Made by a program: the position numbers and the translations under genes | Part shown: one piece after another, positions 1 to 5,123 of the stretch | Layout of the letters: every line of letters begins with the position of its first letter | Position numbering within the stretch: position 1 is the stretch's first letter | Source: Oscillospiraceae bacterium | Lineage (GTDB): Bacteria > Bacillota_A > Clostridia > Saccharofermentanales > Saccharofermentanaceae | Direction: 5' to 3' | Length of the DNA stretch: 13,329 bases | NCBI GenBank assembly: GCA_902791885.1 | Contig: CADAXO010000072.1 | Location: 1 to 13,329, forward strand | The notes under the pieces: generated by a model | What the model was told of the DNA's origin: nothing | The model's database searches: none | Seen by the model: the letters and a program-made list of their open reading frames with translations, nothing else

Positions 1-544
1 GAATTATGACGACAGAGAGTACCGTGTTACCTCTCCTGTACTCCCGGATGACGGTTATTTCTATGTATATACATCTACAGTCGACGGATTATATGATGAT
101 CTGGTTGAGACTTATAAGCGCTGGGATACGACCTTTGAGGAAGACTTTGATGCGTATATTGAAGATCTCTACGGTATTCCGGATAACATGAGCCTGCATT
201 GCGAGCTTGATTCGGTGTATTTCGGAGACTTTACTTTCGGTGATGACCACGACGCTCTTTTCGAGAGTGCGGAGTACAGGATTAACGGGATTGAAGTTGA
301 TGAGGGAGATCTTACGGACGATGAAGTGCTCGGGATCCTTTACAGCGTGTGGGATGAACAGATACCTGAGTTGAGCGATGTGATGGGAGAGGACTATTTC
401 ACGCTTTACATAAAGGAGAACGGCGACTTCATGTTCTTCATTACGATCAATCCCGCTTCAAGATCCGCTGATATCTCGATCTATACGGGCAGGGGATATC
501 AGGTGATAACCGAACTTAACGGAGAACATATAGAACTGCCGTAA
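1..544 (+). CDS. Hypothetical acidic protein, 3' end only
   Basis: The frame is open from base 2 to the TAA at 542-544, giving at least 180 residues; the start lies left of the window. An internal ATG at 188 sits in the same frame, but the frame is uninterrupted upstream of it and there is no convincing ribosome binding site there, so 188 is not taken as the start. The visible part is strongly acidic (many D/E, for example the DDHDALFES and DEGDLTDDE stretches), rich in aromatic residues, and has no membrane segment or motif that I recognise. The alternation of short hydrophobic and acidic stretches suggests a soluble or extracellular beta-rich domain, but this is only a guess. The gene converges on the tRNA operon of the opposite strand and the two share the hairpin at 582-609. 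Function unknown. Confidence 0.7.
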   Translation, partial: NYDDREYRVTSPVLPDDGYFYVYTSTVDGLYDDLVETYKRWDTTFEEDFDAYIEDLYGIPDNMSLHCELDSVYFGDFTFGDDHDALFESAEYRINGIEVDEGDLTDDEVLGILYSVWDEQIPELSDVMGEDYFTLYIKENGDFMFFITINPASRSADISIYTGRGYQVITELNGEHIELP

Positions 545-577
545 CCCAATAACGGCGGGCAGAGTAACATTGTTAAA

Positions 578-610
578 TGAAAAACTCCCGGGGAGATCCT
601 CGGGAGTTTA
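578..610 (-). terminator. Intrinsic terminator of the tRNA-His/Gln operon
   Basis: A 9-bp inverted repeat (582-590 with 601-609, core ACTCCCG/CGGGAGT) encloses a 10-base loop. On the minus strand it is followed by five T (complement of 580-584). It lies 15 bases beyond the CCA end of tRNA-Gln. On the plus strand only three T follow, so it could end the left-edge gene only weakly. Confidence 0.8.
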
Positions 611-624
611 TAGTGTTCGCTTAT

Positions 625-699
625 TGGCTGGGGTGGCAGGATTTGAACCTACGAATACGGGAGTCAAAGACCCGTGCCTTACCCCTTGGCGACACCCCA
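625..699 (-). tRNA. tRNA-Gln (anticodon UUG)
   Basis: Full cloverleaf on the minus strand. The acceptor stem TGGGGTG (699-693) pairs with CACCCCA (complement of 629-635), followed by discriminator G and an encoded CCA (625-627). The T arm reads GGTTCGAATCC. The anticodon loop is CTTTGAC, anticodon TTG, which decodes CAA. The last pair of the anticodon stem (31:39) is a U-U mismatch, since the stem halves are CGGGT and TCCCG. It is second in an operon after tRNA-His, 34 bases downstream of that tRNA's CCA. Confidence 0.95.
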
Positions 700-733
700 G
701 TGACAGAAGCATTCCTCGACCGGGTTTTAAATG

Positions 734-810
734 TGGGGTGGGATATGGGATTCGAACCCATGACTTCCAGTGCCACAAACTGGCGCTCTAACCAGCTGAA
801 CTAATCCCAC
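734..810 (-). tRNA. tRNA-His (anticodon GUG)
   Basis: Full cloverleaf on the minus strand. Acceptor GTGGGAT (810-804) pairs with ATCCCAC (complement of 738-744). The anticodon stem is CCAGT/ACTGG with loop TTGTGGC, anticodon GTG. The T arm is GGGTTCGAATCCC and CCA is encoded at 734-736. The base just before the 5' end (complement of 811) is G and the discriminator (complement of 737) is C, which gives the extra G-1:C73 pair that identifies histidine tRNAs. It is first in the operon, directly behind a strong promoter. Confidence 0.96.
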
Positions 811-836
811 CATATTGGCTGTCTGTCAGCTTTTCG

Positions 837-865
837 ATTATATGGGGAAGGCTATATAAAGTCAA
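837..865 (-). promoter_or_regulatory. Sigma-A promoter of the tRNA-His/Gln operon
   Basis: On the minus strand TTGACT (complement of 860-865) is followed, after exactly 17 bases, by a perfect TATAAT (complement of 837-842). Transcription would start near 829-830, about 18 bases before tRNA-His. This is one of the clearest promoters in the window and fits a highly expressed stable RNA. Confidence 0.88.
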
Positions 866-901
866 GTTTATTTTTGCCCCGCGTAGTGCGATACTTATTG
901 C

Positions 902-1495
902 GTGTATAGGATTGAAGACAGATTGAGGGGAAATGAGCTTTTCGCGATGGAGACGGACAGGCTTAGGCTGGCCGTGCTGAAGCGATCCTGCGCGAAAATG
1001 GTGGCAGACTACCTTTTGCGTAACAGGGAGTTCCACAGAAGGTGGTCTCAGACGCATAACGACAGCTACTTCACGGAGAGGGTGCAGCGGGACTACCTTC
1101 GCTACGACTGCGGTGAGTATGCCCACGGACGCCTTGTGCCCCTGTATATATTCCGAAAAGATGATCCCGGAAAGATCATAGGCAGGCTCACGTTCTTTAA
1201 TTTTGCCTACGGCGGCATGATGAACTGCGCTGTGGGATATCATATGGATGAGGCTGAGACGGGCAACGGATACATGACTGAGGCTCTGACCGAGGCGTGC
1301 CGGATGATAATGGATGTAATGCATATCCACAGGGTGGAGGCCTTTATCCTGCCGAATAATGAGCGTTCTCTGGCGCTTATAAAGCGCTGCGGATTTACCC
1401 ACGAAGGCCGCAGAATCTCGTATATGCATATTAACGGAAGGTGGGAAGACCACGAAGCTTTCTATCTTTTGGATGAATCGCAAAATTCTTTATAA
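902..1495 (+). CDS. GNAT family N-acetyltransferase (RimJ/RimL type)
   Basis: A 197-residue protein of the GCN5-related acetyltransferase superfamily, in the branch that includes ribosomal-protein alanine acetyltransferases and self-protection enzymes. It would move an acetyl group from acetyl-CoA to an amine; the acceptor cannot be named. Visible family marks are METDRLRL near residue 16 (first strand), GKIIGRLTFFNF (strands before the acetyl-CoA site), AVGYHMDEAETGNGYMTEAL (beta4 and the pyrophosphate-binding loop, here GNGYMTEA) and a C-terminal stretch NNERSLALIKRCGF, the usual N-x-x-S-x-x-x-x-x-x-x-x-G-F motif. The GTG start at 902 has no good Shine-Dalgarno. ATG 947 is the alternative and would remove 15 residues. 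I keep 902 because related clostridial proteins carry a similar short lead before ETxRL. No paired gene suggests a substrate. Confidence 0.85.
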   Translation: MYRIEDRLRGNELFAMETDRLRLAVLKRSCAKMVADYLLRNREFHRRWSQTHNDSYFTERVQRDYLRYDCGEYAHGRLVPLYIFRKDDPGKIIGRLTFFNFAYGGMMNCAVGYHMDEAETGNGYMTEALTEACRMIMDVMHIHRVEAFILPNNERSLALIKRCGFTHEGRRISYMHINGRWEDHEAFYLLDESQNSL

Positions 1496-1501
1496 AAATA
1501 T

Positions 1502-1528
1502 TTGTAGTTTAGAAAAATAGTATATAAT
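1502..1528 (+). promoter_or_regulatory. Probable promoter of the SH3 lipoprotein gene
   Basis: A perfect TATAAT box at 1523-1528 lies 30 bases before the GTG start. The best -35 candidate, TTGTAG at 1502-1507, is only 15 bases away, so the -35 assignment is weak; the -10 is the firm part. Confidence 0.5.
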
Positions 1529-1558
1529 TAGATTAGATTATTAACGGAGGCTTTTACC

Positions 1559-1987
1559 GTGAAGGATATTAAGAGAATCATTTCAGTTGCATGCCTTATA
1601 GCGGCAGTCGGCGCTTTTTCTGCGTGCAAGAAGGAAGATACAACACCCGAGACATCTTTCGCAGATATTACTCCTACGCCTATTCCTGTTGAGACTACGA
1701 CTACTCCGACGACTACGATCCCTGTATATTCGGGACCTCTTCCGTCAAGTGATATCGCAGTTACTTGGGCAGAGACAGATCTTGATACACCGGTTGTTAT
1801 GTATGCGGCTGTATCAGACGGCGAGTTCCTTAGAGTAAGAAAGGGCCCTTCCACAGAGTATGACATCGTCGGTACACTGACACGCAATCAGCAGGTTCAG
1901 ATCGTGGCTGTTACCGATTCTTCCTGGTATAAGACTGCAGACGGCTTCTATATCTCAGCCACATATCTTACACAGGCACCTTCATAA
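1559..1987 (+). CDS. Small lipoprotein with a bacterial SH3 domain
   Basis: A 142-residue secreted lipoprotein. It starts at GTG 1559 behind GGAGG (1546-1550, spacing 8). Residues 1-22 form a signal peptide ending in the lipobox-like FSAC; Cys23 would be lipidated. Residues 24-60 are a low-complexity Thr/Pro linker (TPTPIP, TTTTPTTT), typical of a spacer crossing the peptidoglycan. Residues 80-138 form an SH3b domain (SH3_3 type), recognised by LRVRKGPSTEYDIVGTL and the closing YISATYL. Such domains usually bind cell wall peptides or mediate contacts of wall-associated proteins. No catalytic domain is attached, so the protein is more likely a wall-tethered adaptor than an enzyme. The gene has its own promoter and terminator and therefore stands alone. 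Domain identity is firm; the role is inferred. Confidence 0.88.
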   Translation: MKDIKRIISVACLIAAVGAFSACKKEDTTPETSFADITPTPIPVETTTTPTTTIPVYSGPLPSSDIAVTWAETDLDTPVVMYAAVSDGEFLRVRKGPSTEYDIVGTLTRNQQVQIVAVTDSSWYKTADGFYISATYLTQAPS

Positions 1988-2010
1988 GAGGGTTAACAAG
2001 TGATTATCAG

Positions 2011-2042
2011 GGGCTGTCCGGTATAAGGACAGCTCTTTTTAT
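2011..2042 (+). terminator. Intrinsic terminator after the SH3 lipoprotein
   Basis: GGGCTGTCC (2011-2019) pairs with GGACAGCTC (2027-2035) across a 7-base loop, with one G-T pair. Five T follow at 2036-2040. It lies 23 bases after the stop codon. Confidence 0.88.
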
Positions 2043-2059
2043 TTCTTTATAAAATAGTA

Positions 2060-2089
2060 TTGGACATTTATAAAACAGTGTTGTATTAT
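2060..2089 (+). promoter_or_regulatory. Promoter of tRNA-Gly
   Basis: TTGGAC (2060-2065) and TATTAT (2084-2089) are 18 bases apart. The predicted start, near 2096, is about 9 bases before the tRNA 5' end. Confidence 0.7.
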
Positions 2090-2104
2090 ACATAGGCGCT
2101 TCAT

Positions 2105-2178
2105 GCGGGTGTAGTTCAATGGTAGAACTTCAGCCTTCCAAGCTGACCACGTGGGTTCGATTCCCATCACCCGCTCCA
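2105..2178 (+). tRNA. tRNA-Gly (anticodon UCC)
   Basis: Cloverleaf with acceptor GCGGGTG (2105-2111) paired to CACCCGC (2168-2174), discriminator T and encoded CCA (2176-2178). The anticodon stem is TCAGC/GCTGA with loop CTTCCAA, anticodon TCC. The T arm is GGGTTCGATTCCC. It has its own promoter and a terminator a few bases downstream, so it is a single-gene unit. Confidence 0.96.
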
Positions 2179-2182
2179 ACAG

Positions 2183-2216
2183 AAAAACGGATACTCTTCG
2201 GAGTATCCGTTTTTTT
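2183..2216 (+). terminator. Intrinsic terminator of tRNA-Gly
   Basis: A 13-bp perfect stem (2184-2196 with 2201-2213, core CGGATACTC/GAGTATCCG) is capped by a UUCG tetraloop and runs into seven T (2210-2216). It is very strong and, because of the flanking A and T runs, could work in both directions. Confidence 0.93.
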
Positions 2217-2600
2217 GTTACGGGAAAGATTGGAATCGGACCCGAGAGGGGATTCGTTCGTACCGTTGCTCTTGGCCGCGAACAGTGCGCTCGTCGCTCT
2301 GCTCCTCCGCAACTTGCAGAGCAATCGGTACTCACTCAGAACACGCTGTCGGCTCTTAAGACTCCCTTTTCGACTAAATCTTGCATTTTTAATTTTAGTC
2401 GAAAAATTCATGTCATATTTTCTACGAAATCTTATATTTTGAGAAAATGTCGACAGAACAAGGCCGGATTTCGACTAAATCTTAAAATATCGAATTTCGT
2501 AGTTGTTTCTTTGTCATATAATCGACTTTTTCTCGAATTTTCATATTTTGTCGAAATGGCCGTGGCGGACGCTCCTGACCTTCCTCCTCCGCAACTTACT
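2217..2600. repeat. Structured non-coding intergenic element
   Basis: No credible gene is visible on either strand between the tRNA-Gly terminator and the YhfC remnant; the open frames here are low-complexity or begin inside the tRNA. The stretch is full of ordered pairing. A 13-bp stem with one bulged T joins 2260-2272 to 2318-2331 (GTACCGTTGCTCT). A 12-bp perfect inverted repeat joins 2367-2378 to 2394-2405 (TTTTCGACTAAA). The 15-mer TTTCGACTAAATCTT recurs at 2368 and 2469. The 14-mer CTCCTCCGCAACTT recurs at 2302 and 2584. The first half is GC-rich and the second AT-rich. It may be a dispersed intergenic repeat, a decayed mobile element or an RNA; the sequence alone does not decide. Confidence 0.5.
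2367..2560. repeat. Two degenerate tandem copies of a ~100-base AT-rich unit
   Basis: Both copies begin with TTTCGACTAAATCTT (2368 and 2469, 101 bases apart). They share later landmarks in the same order: TGTCATAT (2411 and 2513) and a closing TTTTGTCGAAA-like stretch. Copy one opens with a 12-bp hairpin. The 9-mer CTACGAAAT (2422-2430) is present inverted at 2494-2502. The copies have diverged much in between. Confidence 0.5.
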
Positions 2601-2636
2601 TCACTCATGAGACAATCCATTTTTGCTAATCTTTTG

Positions 2637-2642
2637 TATAAT
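2637..2642 (+). promoter_or_regulatory. Candidate -10 box before the YhfC remnant and SDR gene
   Basis: A perfect TATAAT stands 65 bases before the GTG at 2708. No good -35 element sits 16-18 bases upstream, so this is only a candidate for the start of the transcript that reaches the SDR gene. Confidence 0.3.
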
Positions 2643-2707
2643 GCAGTTGTTTGGTGAGTTATAGGTTATCGATCCTGAAAATAGTAACTTATAAAGGAGG
2701 CGGTTCT

Positions 2708-2935
2708 GTGTTCTATGCGGTTAAAAAATCTAAGGTATGGCTTTATGCTTTATCTGTTCTTCTGCATGCATCTCTAGATGTTCCTGCCGCCTTATATCAG
2801 ACAGGTGTTATCAATATGTATGTTGTAGAGATCATCATAGCAGTATATGCAGTTGTGCTTCTTGCAGTTGTATATAACGTGTTGTATAAGAAAGACACAG
2901 CAGTTCCGGAAAGCATCAATGCGGAGGTAAGTTAA
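2708..2935 (+). pseudogene. C-terminal remnant of a YhfC-family membrane metalloprotease
   Basis: The frame encodes VFYAVKKSKVWLYALSVLLH, then ASLDVPAALYQTGVI, then a second hydrophobic helix and a short polar tail. This matches the last quarter of YhfC-family intramembrane metalloproteases, including the conserved LLHAxxDxPAALYQxGV block. Those proteins are about 250 residues with several helices; here roughly the first 170 residues, including the earlier putative metal-binding helices, are missing. The frame is open back to about 2651, but the sequence before GGGS does not resemble the family. The Gly codons just before GTG 2708 happen to read AGGAGG (2695-2700, spacing 7), so a 75-residue two-helix product could still be made. 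It directly precedes the SDR gene, whose ribosome binding site lies inside its final codons. I judge it a 5'-truncated pseudogene; a small functional membrane protein is the alternative. Confidence 0.62.
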
Positions 2936-2936
2936 T

Positions 2937-3650
2937 ATGAATGTTTTGGTCACAGGCGCAGGCAAAGAAGCGGGCCTCGGATTCAATCTCGTATTAAGGT
3001 ATCTTGAGGCAGGCGATACAGTAGCGGCTACTGTTCGTAAAGAATCCGCGGGACTTACAAGACTTAAGGAAAAGTACGGTGATAAGCTCATTGTTCTTAA
3101 CATGGACATCGGTATCACGGAGTCGGTCGGGAATGCTTATAAAGAGCTTTCTTCAAAGATTAATCATCTGGATCTTATAATCAACAATGCGGTTCAGGTT
3201 TCTCCCGATTGCGATAAGGGATTCTTTGATGCGAACCTCGACTATATCCAGAACACGGTTAATATTACCGCTGTCGGAGCCATGAGGGTTGTTAAGGCAT
3301 TCTATCCAATGCTTAAGAACAGTCCCATTACTTCTTTAATTATCAATATCTCATCTGAAGCAGGCAGCATTACACGCTGTTACCGAACGGCGCAGATCGA
3401 TTACGGTATGGCTAAGGCTGCTCTCAATATGGCTACCATGAACATCTACAATACTATAAAGGATGAGCGTAAGGTTAATATCTTCTGTGTGCACCCCGGA
3501 TGGATCCGTACAGACGGCAGGGAGGATAACCCGGCGCCGCTTTCTTCCTACGAAGCTGCAGGTATATTAAAAGAGCTTTTCGAGAGGAGAAGAGAGGACT
3601 TCGAGGGGCACAGATTCATTACCAACGAGGACGAAGAATACCCGTTCTGA
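2937..3650 (+). CDS. Short-chain dehydrogenase/reductase (SDR) family oxidoreductase
   Basis: A 237-residue cytosolic protein with the classical SDR Rossmann fold, expected to use NAD(P)(H). The cofactor loop is VTGAGKEAGLG (residues 5-15), two residues longer between TG and GLG than the usual TGxxxGxG. The central NNAG motif is NNAV (83-86). The catalytic set is Asn in NITAVGAM, Ser140 in ISSEAGS, and Tyr156/Lys160 in YGMAK. HPGWIRTD corresponds to the usual PGxxxT segment after the sixth strand. The start ATG 2937 follows GGAGG (2923-2927, spacing 9), which is inside the end of the upstream remnant, so translation may be coupled. A terminator follows. The overall look (C-factor-like, 230-250 residues) does not reveal the substrate. 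Confidence 0.88.
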   Translation: MNVLVTGAGKEAGLGFNLVLRYLEAGDTVAATVRKESAGLTRLKEKYGDKLIVLNMDIGITESVGNAYKELSSKINHLDLIINNAVQVSPDCDKGFFDANLDYIQNTVNITAVGAMRVVKAFYPMLKNSPITSLIINISSEAGSITRCYRTAQIDYGMAKAALNMATMNIYNTIKDERKVNIFCVHPGWIRTDGREDNPAPLSSYEAAGILKELFERRREDFEGHRFITNEDEEYPF

Positions 3651-3691
3651 TGAAGTAACCGTTCAATAATTATTCACAATAAATTCTTGCC

Positions 3692-3726
3692 AAAGACACC
3701 TTGCTTAACCCGCGGGTGTCTTTTTG
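3692..3726 (+). terminator. Intrinsic terminator after the SDR gene
   Basis: AAAGACACC (3692-3700) pairs perfectly with GGTGTCTTT (3715-3723), and T continues to 3725. It separates the SDR unit from the sugar locus. Confidence 0.88.
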
Positions 3727-3744
3727 TAGATTTACAAACTTAAA

Positions 3745-3783
3745 ACATAAGATATCACCCTAAATCGGTTAGATATTTTATGT
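3745..3783 (+). promoter_or_regulatory. Inverted repeat and GATAT direct repeats upstream of the sugar importer
   Basis: ACATAAGATATC (3745-3756) pairs with GATATTTTATGT (3772-3783) with a single G-T position, and the inner ACC/GGT extends the stem around a CTAAATC loop. The same bases also give direct repeats AGATAT at 3750 and 3771, 21 bases (two helical turns) apart, and GATAT recurs at 3811. AraC-type regulators such as the one at 8044 often bind direct half-sites with this spacing. No convincing consensus promoter is visible in 3727-3927, which would fit activated transcription. Candidate operator only. Confidence 0.35.
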
Positions 3784-3927
3784 GTAAAAATTCACACTTA
3801 ATTAATCGTTGATATTCCCACTTTTTTGATAACTGATTCGATTTTGACGGAACACAAAGATTGTTAACCTCATTCCAACAGACAATCGAAGAGATTGCAA
3901 AACTTAAATCCAAAGGAGAATGAGGTA

Positions 3928-5019
3928 ATGAAAAAGAAGATCATTTCAACTGTTCTTGGTGTTGCTATGGCAGCTTCATTTGCAGGCTGCGCACTTTCAC
4001 CCGAAGCCGCTAACGAGGCAGTATCAGGTGAGGGCGAATTACAGGTAGGTATCGTACTTCCCACGAGAGACGAGCCCAGGTGGATCCAGGACGAGGCTTC
4101 CTTCACATCTATTCTTGGTGATGCAGGCTTCTCATCCGAGGTTCTCTTCTCACAGGGCAGTTCCGCTACAGAGCTTACAAACGTTGAGTCACTCATCGAA
4201 AAGGGAATCGACGTTCTCGTAATCTGTGCACAGGATGCTACAGCAGCTGCTCAGGCAGTTGAGGTTGCTCACAACGCAGGCGTTGAGGTTATCTGCTACG
4301 ACAGACTTATCACTGATACAGAAGCAGTTGATTACTATGTAACATTCAACAGCTTTGATGTAGGAGTTCAGCAGGGTCAGTACCTGATCGATGCTTATGC
4401 AGGTCAGACAGGCGTACCGCTTTATCTCTACTCCGGTGCTACAACAGATAACAACGCATTCATCTTCTTCTCCGGTGCTTGGTCAGTATTGAGCGAAGCA
4501 GTTGCAAACGGACAGTTCACAGTTGCTAACTGCGATGCTATCGCACCTTACATCGGCCAGACACTCGACGTTACAGCTTGGGACTTCAACACAGCTAAGT
4601 CACTTGCAGAGGCTAACCTCGTTGCTAATGATGCTTCCCTCAAGGGCGACGTTGCTATCCTTGCTCCTAACGACGGTACAGCAAGAGCTATCGCAGACGC
4701 TTTCAGCGCTGATGCAGACGTTTCTTCTTTCGTAGTTACAGGTCAGGATTGTGAGACAGCTTCTTTGGGTTACATCTGCTCAGGTCTCCAGAGCATGACG
4801 ATCTGGAAGAACACAGCTTCCCTCGCATCCACAACATGTGACATGGTCAATGCTATCCTCAGTGGCAGCACACCTTCCACATCCACAACATACAACAACG
4901 GTGTTATCGAAGTTCCTTCCAACGAGACAGCAGTTACTGTTATCACAATCGACAACATTAACGAGCCCGTTGACGCTGGATACGTAAGCGCATCTGATAT
5001 CGAAGGATATCCCGGATAA
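3928..5019 (+). CDS. chvE: Multiple-monosaccharide ABC transporter substrate-binding lipoprotein, ChvE-like
   Basis: A 363-residue extracellular lipoprotein that captures monosaccharides and delivers them to the MmsA/MmsB importer encoded next. Residues 1-20 are a signal peptide ending in a lipobox (FAGC), with lipidated Cys21. The rest is a Peripl_BP_4 fold with ChvE hallmarks: VGIVLPTRDEPRWIQD near the N-terminus, YDRLI (124-128), DNNAF (174-178), GQDCE (272-276, where Asp would contact sugar) and NNGVIEVPS near the C-terminus. ATG 3928 is chosen over the TTG at 3895 because AAGGAG lies 9 bases before it and the signal peptide starts there. Codon use is narrower than in the neighbours (much ACA, GCA, GTT), as expected for a highly expressed binding protein. 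Family members bind glucose, galactose, arabinose or xylose; the preference here cannot be read. Confidence 0.93.
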   Translation: MKKKIISTVLGVAMAASFAGCALSPEAANEAVSGEGELQVGIVLPTRDEPRWIQDEASFTSILGDAGFSSEVLFSQGSSATELTNVESLIEKGIDVLVICAQDATAAAQAVEVAHNAGVEVICYDRLITDTEAVDYYVTFNSFDVGVQQGQYLIDAYAGQTGVPLYLYSGATTDNNAFIFFSGAWSVLSEAVANGQFTVANCDAIAPYIGQTLDVTAWDFNTAKSLAEANLVANDASLKGDVAILAPNDGTARAIADAFSADADVSSFVVTGQDCETASLGYICSGLQSMTIWKNTASLASTTCDMVNAILSGSTPSTSTTYNNGVIEVPSNETAVTVITIDNINEPVDAGYVSASDIEGYPG

Positions 5020-5050
5020 TCTATCCGCAATCACTAACTAAGGTAAACAA

Positions 5051-5088
5051 AAATAAGGGTCAACCCGGTATCCCCGGTCCGCTTATTT
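5051..5088 (+). promoter_or_regulatory. Stem-loop between binding-protein and ATPase genes
   Basis: AAATAAG (5051-5057) pairs with CTTATTT (5082-5088), and inside it CCGG (5065-5068) pairs with CCGG (5074-5077). There is no long T run after it. Hairpins at this place in importer operons commonly protect the binding-protein mRNA or reduce read-through, so that binding protein exceeds ATPase and permease. It lies in a 104-base gap in an otherwise tight operon. Confidence 0.5.
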
Positions 5089-5123
5089 CAAAAACGATTA
5101 TCGATTATATAAGGGGAATACAC

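Noticed and set aside
6..191. Short open frame at the left edge
   Set aside because: It overlaps, in another frame, the long acidic frame that is open from base 2 to 544; composition and codon use favour the latter.
570..804. Two short plus-strand frames over the tRNA-Gln and tRNA-His genes
   Set aside because: They read the complement of the tRNA genes (the familiar GFEPMTS/RTHDFQ type of spurious peptide) and have no ribosome binding site.
788..1483. 231-codon minus-strand frame
   Set aside because: Antisense to the GNAT gene, whose motifs are clear; it also overlaps the tRNA promoter.
2229..2260. Decayed tRNA fragment (GGACCCGAGAGGGGATTCG resembles a reversed T arm)
   Set aside because: Only the T-arm-like bases fit; no acceptor or anticodon arm can be drawn around them.
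2302..2597. CRISPR array
   Set aside because: Recurring 14- and 15-mers occur only twice each, with unequal spacing, and no cas gene is present.
2039..2657. Several frames of 90-170 codons around tRNA-Gly and the repeat element
   Set aside because: They start in or run across the tRNA and terminator, and their sequence follows the repeats rather than a protein pattern.
3780..3800. GTGT/ACAC inverted repeat as a promoter operator or Rex/cre site
   Set aside because: Only four paired bases, and no match to the known Rex or CcpA cre patterns.
3895..3927. TTG start giving an 11-residue longer ChvE-like protein
   Set aside because: The extension would place residues before a perfect lipoprotein signal peptide, and AAGGAG is correctly placed for ATG 3928.
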